Below are positions 5,615 to 10,756 of a stretch of 10,756 nucleotides of DNA, piece by piece. The DNA is from Pseudomonadota bacterium (GTDB taxonomy: Bacteria; Pseudomonadota; Gammaproteobacteria; Burkholderiales; Burkholderiaceae_D). Position 1 is the stretch's first letter. Every line of letters begins with the position of its first letter. The position numbers and the translations under genes are program-made. Location of the stretch: the NCBI GenBank assembly GCA_023435945.1, contig JAEZLB010000326.1:1-10756 (forward strand), given 5' to 3'. The notes under the pieces are model-generated. The model had not been told where the DNA came from, did no database searches, and was given only the letters and a program-made list of their open reading frames with translations.

Positions 5615-6643
5615 ATGAGTGAAAATTGCGAAAACCTCCCACAGAACACGGCTCCTTCCCTTGATGGGAAACGCCTGCTTGCGTTGGCCCAAGAGACTTT
5701 GCAGATCGAAGCCGACGCCATTATTCACCTGAAAAACCAGTTATCCGGCACTGCTGGCCTCGCCCTGACCGAAGCCGTCAGGCTGCTGCTTGAATGCAGC
5801 GGGCGGGTGGTGGTTTCCGGCATAGGGAAATCCGGCCATATCGGCCGCAAGATTGCCGCCACACTGGCCTCTACCGGCACCCCTGCCCTGTTTGTTCACC
5901 CTGCGGAAGCCGCACATGGCGACCTGGGCATGGTGACCAAGGATGATATTTTCATCGCGATTTCCAACTCGGGCGAATCCAGCGAATTGATGACCATCGT
6001 CCCCATCATCAAGCGCATGGGCGCGAAACTGATTGCCATGACCGGCAAGGACAGTTCCAGCCTGGCGCAGCTGTCCAACGTGCATTTGAATGTGGGCGTG
6101 GAAAAAGAAGCCTGTCCGCTGAATCTGGCACCCACGGCCAGCACCACGGCCACGCTGGCCATGGGCGATGCGCTGGCCGTAGCCTTGCTGGATGCCCGCG
6201 GGTTCCGTGCGGAAGATTTCGCGCTGTCCCATCCAGGCGGCGCGCTGGGCCGACGCCTCCTCACTTACGTCCAGGACGTGATGCGCAGCGGCGATGCGAT
6301 TCCTGCTGTAGCGGCACATGTCCCCCTGACCGACGCGCTATTCGAAATCACCAAGAAGGGCCTGGCCATGACCAGTGTGGTGGATGCGGACTTCCAGCCA
6401 ATAGGCGTATTTACCGATGGTGATCTGCGCCGCCTGCTGGAAAAAGGCCAGGACATCACTCGCCTGCACATTGGCGACGTGATGCACAAGAATCCGCGCA
6501 CCATACAGCCCAACCAGCTGGCGGTGGAAGCCGTGGAAATCATGGAGCAGTTCCGCATCAATCAATTGCTGGTCGTTGATGCGCAGGGCAAGCTGATCGG
6601 GGCGCTGCACATCCACGACCTGACTCGCGCCAAGGTGGTGTAA
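5615..6643 (+). CDS. kdsD: Arabinose-5-phosphate isomerase KdsD/KpsF
   Basis: KdsD converts ribulose-5-phosphate to arabinose-5-phosphate, the first step of Kdo synthesis for LPS, in the cytoplasm. The 342-residue protein has an N-terminal SIS sugar-isomerase domain with SGIGKSGHIGRKIAAT (68-83), HPAEAAHGDLG (95-105), SNSGES (117-122) and SHPGGALGRR (205-214). A CBS-domain pair follows (about 219-275 and 283-340). The ATG at 5615 gives a length and N-terminus close to E. coli KdsD (328 aa). Upstream in-frame starts (ATG 5531, TTG 5516) would add 28-33 residues unlike the family, although AAAGGA lies just before 5531. No clear Shine-Dalgarno sequence precedes 5615, and a TATACT 6 nt upstream would give an almost leaderless message. 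The gene heads the LPS operon and its stop overlaps kdsC by 1 nt. Confidence 0.95.
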   Translation: MSENCENLPQNTAPSLDGKRLLALAQETLQIEADAIIHLKNQLSGTAGLALTEAVRLLLECSGRVVVSGIGKSGHIGRKIAATLASTGTPALFVHPAEAAHGDLGMVTKDDIFIAISNSGESSELMTIVPIIKRMGAKLIAMTGKDSSSLAQLSNVHLNVGVEKEACPLNLAPTASTTATLAMGDALAVALLDARGFRAEDFALSHPGGALGRRLLTYVQDVMRSGDAIPAVAAHVPLTDALFEITKKGLAMTSVVDADFQPIGVFTDGDLRRLLEKGQDITRLHIGDVMHKNPRTIQPNQLAVEAVEIMEQFRINQLLVVDAQGKLIGALHIHDLTRAKVV

Positions 6644-7188
6644 TGACGCAAGCCTCATACGACTCCGCCCGCGCCTCGAGAAAAGCTGCCGAGATTCAGC
6701 TCATGATCTTTGACGTGGATGGCGTGCTGACCGATGGCGGTCTGCTATTCGGCGCCGAGGGTGAAGTCATCAAGCGCTTTAATGTGCTGGACGGCCATGG
6801 CATCAAGCTCCTGATGATGGCTGGCATCCGCACCGCCATCATCAGCGCGCGCAAGTCCACCATCGTGACCAAGCGTGCTACTGATCTCGGCATTCAGCAC
6901 ATTTATCAGGGCGTGCATGACAAGCGCGTCGCCTTTGAACAATTGCTGGCAGATCAGGGGTTGTCAGCAACGGCTTGCGGCTTCATCGGCGATGACGTCA
7001 TCGACTTGCCGATTCTGTCACGCGTCGGTTTCGCGGCCAGCGTGCCCAATGCCCATGCCGAAGTCCTGTCGCGCGTGGACTACGTAACGCAGGCGCGTGG
7101 CGGCGATGGAGCGGCGCGAGAGGTGTGCGATTTCATCCTGCGTGCACAGGGAAAATACGACTCGGTGCTTGCACCCTATCTCGCATGA
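6643..7188 (+). CDS. kdsC: 3-deoxy-D-manno-octulosonate 8-phosphate phosphatase KdsC
   Basis: KdsC removes the phosphate from Kdo-8-phosphate to give free Kdo for activation and transfer to lipid A. The 181-residue HAD-family protein lacks a cap domain, as KdsC does (it works as a tetramer). The motifs are FDVDGVLTDG (D24 nucleophile, D26), IISAR (S68), K94 in the HDKR segment, and GDDVIDLP (116-123). The C-terminal RGGDGAARE (152-160) is typical of KdsC, where the tail helps close the active site. The start overlaps the kdsD stop (TAATG) and the end overlaps the lptC start (ATGA), so it is translated within one transcript. Length and motifs match well, with no sign of damage. Confidence 0.97.
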   Translation: MTQASYDSARASRKAAEIQLMIFDVDGVLTDGGLLFGAEGEVIKRFNVLDGHGIKLLMMAGIRTAIISARKSTIVTKRATDLGIQHIYQGVHDKRVAFEQLLADQGLSATACGFIGDDVIDLPILSRVGFAASVPNAHAEVLSRVDYVTQARGGDGAAREVCDFILRAQGKYDSVLAPYLA

Positions 7189-7781
7189 ACCAGCCGCGCT
7201 CCGTCAATCGTGTCCGCCTGACCGTGATCATTGTTTTGACGGCGGTGATCGCACTCGCCAGCTTCTGGGTCGTGGAGGTCATGCGCCGCACTGCGGAAGA
7301 CATGCCCGTCGACCGCCCTGCAGGACAACCTGATTTTTATGTGGAGCGCTTCAATTTTGTAAAAACCTCCCCCATAGGGAAGGTTCAGTATCATATCTCT
7401 GGCGAACGGCTCACGCATTACCCCGACAATGACAGCTATCTGATTCAAAACCCTATCGTCAACAGCGTTCTCGAGGACGGGCCGCCGATGATGACACGAG
7501 CCGATCGCGCTATCGTCAATGACAACCAGACGCACATTCACTTGTACGACAATGTCGTTGCCGAACGGCCAGCTTCGGCGCAGACTGCCTATTTCCGCTT
7601 GCGCTCGCAGTACATGCTGGTGCTACCGGAAGAAGACGTAATGCGAACCGACCAGCCGGTGGAAGTTCTGTTCAATCAATCGAAGGTGACCGGAACCGGC
7701 ATGGTGGCCAATAACGCTACACGTGAAGTACAAATCCTGGGCAATGCACATGCCATTTATCAACCTCCTTCGTCAAGATAG
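7185..7781 (+). CDS. lptC: LptC, inner-membrane LPS transport protein
   Basis: LptC is a bitopic protein of the LptB2FGC exporter that passes LPS to the LptA bridge in the periplasm. The 198-residue product has a short cytoplasmic start, one transmembrane segment (about 10-32, VRLTVIIVLTAVIALASFWVVEV), and a periplasmic beta-jellyroll domain. That domain includes YVERFNFVKTSPIGKVQYHISGE and the end segment VTGTGMVANNATREVQIL, typical of LptC. The ATG at 7185 forms a 4-nt ATGA overlap with the kdsC stop; a longer frame from 7125 lies inside kdsC and is rejected. Sequence identity in this family is low, so the call also rests on the position between kdsC and lptA. Confidence 0.93.
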   Translation: MNQPRSVNRVRLTVIIVLTAVIALASFWVVEVMRRTAEDMPVDRPAGQPDFYVERFNFVKTSPIGKVQYHISGERLTHYPDNDSYLIQNPIVNSVLEDGPPMMTRADRAIVNDNQTHIHLYDNVVAERPASAQTAYFRLRSQYMLVLPEEDVMRTDQPVEVLFNQSKVTGTGMVANNATREVQILGNAHAIYQPPSSR

Positions 7782-7794
7782 CCGCACTCCTACC

Positions 7795-8379
7795 ATGCTA
7801 AGTACGACGATGTATCGCTTTCTTCACTTCATGGCGGGCCTGCTACTGTTGGCTGGTGCGCACCAGGCTATCTATGCTCAGGGCATCGGCAATCGCATAG
7901 ACAATACGCAGGCGCCGATGAATATCGAAGCCGATCAACTCTCCTACGACGATGCCAAGCAGGTCGGCACCTTTATCGGCAACGTGGTGCTGACCCGTGG
8001 CTCGCTGATCTTGAGAGCCCATCGCATGGTGGTGTCACAAGATCCTCAGGGCAATCAATTCGTGACCTTGTACGCCGGCGCCAGCAAACCGGCCACCTTC
8101 CGCGAACGTCGCAATGCCGTTGCCGACTCATGGGTTGAAGGCCAGGCTGGCGACCGCATTGAATACAACGGGCAGACGGAAATCGTTCAACTTTTTGGCC
8201 GCAGCAAAGTCACCTTGCTGGAAGGTACCCGCGTCACCGATCAGGTCGAAGGAGATTTTATTTCTTACGACAGCCGCGCCGAGTTCTACACCGTCAAGAA
8301 CAAGGCCAGTGAATCCCCCAATGATGGCGGCCGCATCCGCGTCACCATACAACCCCGTAATGAAAATAAGGGTCAATAA
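7795..8379 (+). CDS. lptA: LptA, periplasmic LPS transport bridge protein
   Basis: LptA polymerises into the periplasmic bridge that carries LPS from LptC to LptD. The 194-residue product starts with a signal peptide (hydrophobic core [18 protein letters not shown], probable cleavage after IYA and before QG). The OstA/LptA beta-jellyroll follows, with [36 protein letters not shown] and the later [12 protein letters not shown] repeats. The start could be ATG 7795 or ATG 7810; both leave a plausible signal peptide and neither has a strong ribosome-binding site. ATG 7723 lies inside lptC and is unlikely. The gene begins 13 nt after lptC and ends 2 nt before lptB. The family is clear; the exact start is not. 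Confidence 0.94.
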   Translation: MLSTTMYRFLHFMAGLLLLAGAHQAIYAQGIGNRIDNTQAPMNIEADQLSYDDAKQVGTFIGNVVLTRGSLILRAHRMVVSQDPQGNQFVTLYAGASKPATFRERRNAVADSWVEGQAGDRIEYNGQTEIVQLFGRSKVTLLEGTRVTDQVEGDFISYDSRAEFYTVKNKASESPNDGGRIRVTIQPRNENKGQ

Positions 8380-8381
8380 AG

Positions 8382-9122
8382 ATGTCCAGCACGCTGGTTG
8401 TTAAAGGCTTGCAGAAAAGTTATGGTGCGCGGCAGGTCGTGCGCGATGTTTCTCTCGAGGTTAAAAGCGGCGAAGTAGTCGGCCTGCTGGGGCCGAATGG
8501 CGCCGGCAAAACCACTTCCTTTTACATGATTGTGGGCCTGGTTCCATCAGATGCAGGCCATATCTATCTTGATGGCACCGACATTTCCCACCTGCCAATC
8601 CACCGCCGCGCAGCCTTAGGCCTCTCCTATCTGCCCCAGGAAGCTTCCGTCTTCCGCAAATTGACGGTAGAAGACAATATTCGTGCCGTCCTGGAGTTGC
8701 AACGCAATAACAAGAAGGCCCTAAGCAGAAATGAAATCGATGATCGTTTGAATTCGCTGCTTTCGGAATTGCAAATCGAGAAGCTCAGAGAGAATCAGGC
8801 ATTGTCACTTTCCGGCGGTGAGCGCCGGCGGGTTGAGATTGCACGCGCCTTGGCAACCAATCCGCGTTTTGTGTTGTTGGACGAACCCTTTGCGGGCGTG
8901 GACCCGATTGCCGTGATCGAAATTCAGCGCATTGTGCGCTTTCTGAAAGAGCGCAACATCGGTGTGCTGATCACAGACCATAATGTCCGGGAAACCTTGG
9001 GCATTTGCGACCATGCCTACATCATTAACCAAGGGGCCGTGTTAGCCAGCGGCAGGCCTGATGAAATCATCTCCAACGAATCGGTGCGGCGCGTCTATCT
9101 TGGCGAGCACTTCAAGATGTAA
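8382..9122 (+). CDS. lptB: LptB, ATPase of the LPS export ABC transporter
   Basis: LptB is the cytoplasmic ATPase that powers LPS extraction by LptFG (not in this window). All ABC motifs are intact in the 246-residue protein: Walker [10 protein letters not shown] (37-45), Q-loop Q86 ([17 protein letters not shown]), signature LSGGERRR (143-150), Walker [13 protein letters not shown] (164-175) and H-loop H200 ([10 protein letters not shown]). [19 protein letters not shown] and the C-terminal [13 protein letters not shown] are characteristic of LptB rather than of other ABC ATPases. It starts 2 nt after lptA and is followed 9 nt later by rpoN, the conserved lptA-lptB-rpoN order of proteobacteria. 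Confidence 0.98.
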   Translation: MSSTLVVKGLQKSYGARQVVRDVSLEVKSGEVVGLLGPNGAGKTTSFYMIVGLVPSDAGHIYLDGTDISHLPIHRRAALGLSYLPQEASVFRKLTVEDNIRAVLELQRNNKKALSRNEIDDRLNSLLSELQIEKLRENQALSLSGGERRRVEIARALATNPRFVLLDEPFAGVDPIAVIEIQRIVRFLKERNIGVLITDHNVRETLGICDHAYIINQGAVLASGRPDEIISNESVRRVYLGEHFKM

Positions 9123-9131
9123 CGATAGCGC

Positions 9132-10613
9132 ATGAAACAGTCCCTGCAACTTCGCATGTCTCAGCATCTGGCGCTAACGCCCCAGTTGCAGCAATCCATC
9201 CGCCTGCTGCAACTGTCAACGCTGGAACTGCATCAGGAACTGGAGCAGATTTTGGCGGACAACCCCCTGCTGGAACGCCTGGATGATCCGCTGGACAATT
9301 CGGTACGGCTCCTTGCTGACGGTGCGCTAGGCCTCTCTGCAAGCTCCCTGCCACCTGATCCGGCTCCAGTTGAGTCTACAAGCGCCTCTACCGCAGAATC
9401 CGATGGCCATGCCGATGACTTCCCGGCGAGTGAGAGTACTTCAGGCTCCGATAACGACTGGAGTTTCGATGACGTGGCTCGCCCCTCCAAGACGCCGGAG
9501 GATGACGATGCCAGACCGCAACTGGAAGCCGCTCATATCAGCCTGCGAGAACACTTGCAGGAACAAGCAAGATTAACGACAAACAATTTGCGTGACTGCG
9601 CGTTGACTGAACTGATTATCGACGCCCTGGATGACAATGGTTATCTGGAAGAGTCTCTGGAAGATATCCATGCACGACTGCCGGGAGAATTGAACATCGA
9701 TCTGGATGAACTTAATATTGCCTTAAAGTTAGTCCAGAGCTTCGATCCGCCCGGTGTTGGCGCGCGCAATATTTCAGAATGTCTGTGTCTGCAAATCCAG
9801 CGCTTGCCCAAAGTGCCATTCGTATCGCGCCGCCTTGCCCTGACAATCGCAGAAAATCATTAGACCCTGTTTGCACAGCGTGATTTCAATAAGCTGAAGA
9901 AGGCCCTGAATTGCGACGATGAAGACCTGCGTGAAGTACAAGCGGTCATCAAGCGTTGCAACCCGCATCCGGGTTCGGCCTATGCCAGCGATGCTTCAGA
10001 TTACGTGGTGCCCGATGTGATCGTAAAACGTGGCAAGAACGGCTGGCAGGTTAGCCTTAACCATGATGTGATGCCAAGGCTGCGCGTGAATGCTTTATAC
10101 GCGAATATTCTCAAACAAAACAGAGGCGACGGCTCACTCAGCTCCCAATTACAGGAAGCAAAATGGCTGATCAAGAACATGCGTCAGCGCTTCGACACCA
10201 TCTTGCGTGTGGCACAGGCCATCGTCGAGCGGCAAAGGAACTTTTTTTCGCACGGCGAAGTCGCAATGCGCCCCCTTGTCTTGCGCGAAATAGCTGATAC
10301 ACTTGGTTTACACGAGAGCACCATTTCTCGTGTCACGACGCAGAAGTATATGTTGACCCCTCACGGCATGTTTGAATTGAAGTACTTCTTTGGCAGCCAT
10401 GTGGCCACTGAAGCGGGGGGAGAGGCATCGTCGACTGCGATTCGCGCACTTATCAAGCAATTAATTGGAACGGAGGATACCAAGAACCCACTGTCCGATA
10501 GCAAAATTGCAGATATGCTGGGCGAACAAGGAATGGTAGTAGCGCGCCGCACTGTGGCAAAGTACCGGGAAGCTCTGCGCATTCCGCCTGTCAATCTGCG
10601 TAAATCGCTGTAG
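9132..10613 (+). pseudogene. rpoN: RNA polymerase sigma-54 factor RpoN, interrupted by an in-frame TAG
   Basis: RpoN directs RNA polymerase to -24/-12 promoters and needs an AAA+ activator. Reading through codon 244 gives 493 residues, a normal length. Region I is complete (1-48, MKQSLQLRMSQHLALTPQLQ onward, Gln/Leu-rich). A long acidic region II follows (about 49-128), then the core-binding region III (SFDPPGVGARNISE). The helix-turn-helix lies near 382-406 ([17 protein letters not shown]) and the RpoN box at 471-480 ([10 protein letters not shown]). TAG at 9861-9863 breaks this at ...[23 protein letters not shown], where the family usually has Leu; TTG to TAG is one base change. No frameshift or decay is seen on either side. 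The first in-frame restart after it is GTG 10005, without a ribosome-binding site. The stop may be a recent mutation, a sequence error or, less likely, read through. Family identity is near certain; inactivation is not. Confidence 0.9.
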
Positions 10614-10629
10614 GTCCGCGGGCGCTTGG

Positions 10630-10685
10630 GAACATACTGTTCTGATAAGCGAGGGTTGTTTTACCAACCATGGTAGGCAACAGTA
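10630..10685 (+). promoter_or_regulatory. Dyad-rich leader between rpoN and hpf
   Basis: The 88-nt gap carries GAACA-TAC-TGTTC (10630-10642), a TACTGTT/AACAGTA pair (10635-10641 with 10679-10685) and, between them, the alternative dyads GGTTG/CAACC and TACCA/TGGTA. The outer pair could close a stem-loop just before the hpf ribosome-binding site, suggesting structured RNA or an operator. No clear -35/-10 promoter was found. Confidence 0.35.
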
Positions 10686-10701
10686 CCTATAGGAGCGTCG
10701 T

Positions 10702-10756
10702 ATGAACTTGACAATCAGCGGTAACCACCTGGAACTCACTCCGGCCATACGTGAGT
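10702..10756 (+). CDS. hpf: Ribosome hibernation-promoting factor HPF/RaiA family, start only
   Basis: Eighteen residues are visible, MNLTISGNHLELTPAIRE, which is the usual N-terminus of the HPF/YfiA family that binds the 30S subunit and helps form inactive ribosomes in stationary phase. AGGAG (10691-10695) lies 6 nt before the ATG, the best ribosome-binding site in the right half of the window. hpf next to rpoN is a conserved arrangement (rpoN-hpf-ptsN) in proteobacteria. The rest lies outside the window, so long and short forms cannot be told apart. Confidence 0.88.
   Translation, partial: MNLTISGNHLELTPAIRE

Noticed and set aside
7723..7794. Earlier LptA start inside lptC
   Set aside because: It would place a hydrophilic segment before the signal peptide; ATG 7795 or 7810 fits an exported protein better.

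Overview
The window looks like chromosomal DNA of a Gram-negative bacterium, most likely a betaproteobacterium. The evidence is a complete minCDE set, the conserved block kdsD-kdsC-lptC-lptA-lptB-rpoN-hpf, and moderately GC-rich coding sequence with proteobacterial protein features. I cannot fix the genus from the sequence. There is no tRNA, rRNA, CRISPR array or recognisable insertion sequence.

Left part (1-2975, all minus strand, transcribed leftward): a tight three-gene cassette. A HAD phosphatase fused to a UbiA-family polyprenyl-phosphate phosphoribosyltransferase comes first. It overlaps by 4 nt a small four-helix ArnE/EamA-type transporter, which is followed 13 nt later by an ArnT-like GT-C glycosyltransferase that runs off the left edge. 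The gene contents suggest one pathway: make a lipid-linked pentose on the inner membrane, flip it, and transfer it to an acceptor outside. Next comes a 282-bp gap (2976-3257) holding a strong terminator-like hairpin and a small REP-like dyad.

Middle (3258-5140, minus strand): minC-minD-minE, the division-site placement system, with a probable promoter near 5292-5322 and a leader of about 145 nt.

Divergent intergenic region (5141-5614): it drives minCDE to the left and the LPS operon to the right. It contains a perfect 9-bp inverted repeat (5509-5530), a 10-bp direct repeat, and a good sigma-54-like -24/-12 element just before kdsD.

Right part (5615-10756, plus strand): kdsD and kdsC make Kdo for LPS. 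LptC, LptA and LptB belong to the machine that exports LPS to the outer membrane. They are followed by rpoN (sigma-54) and the start of hpf (ribosome hibernation factor). Most junctions overlap or lie within a few bases, so this is probably one operon.

The most striking observation is an in-frame TAG at codon 244 of rpoN (9861-9863). It splits an otherwise intact sigma-54 gene where a leucine codon is expected. The sigma-54-like promoter at the head of the same operon makes this worth checking, because it raises the possibility of autoregulation. It also argues for testing whether the stop is a sequencing error, a real mutation, or is read through.
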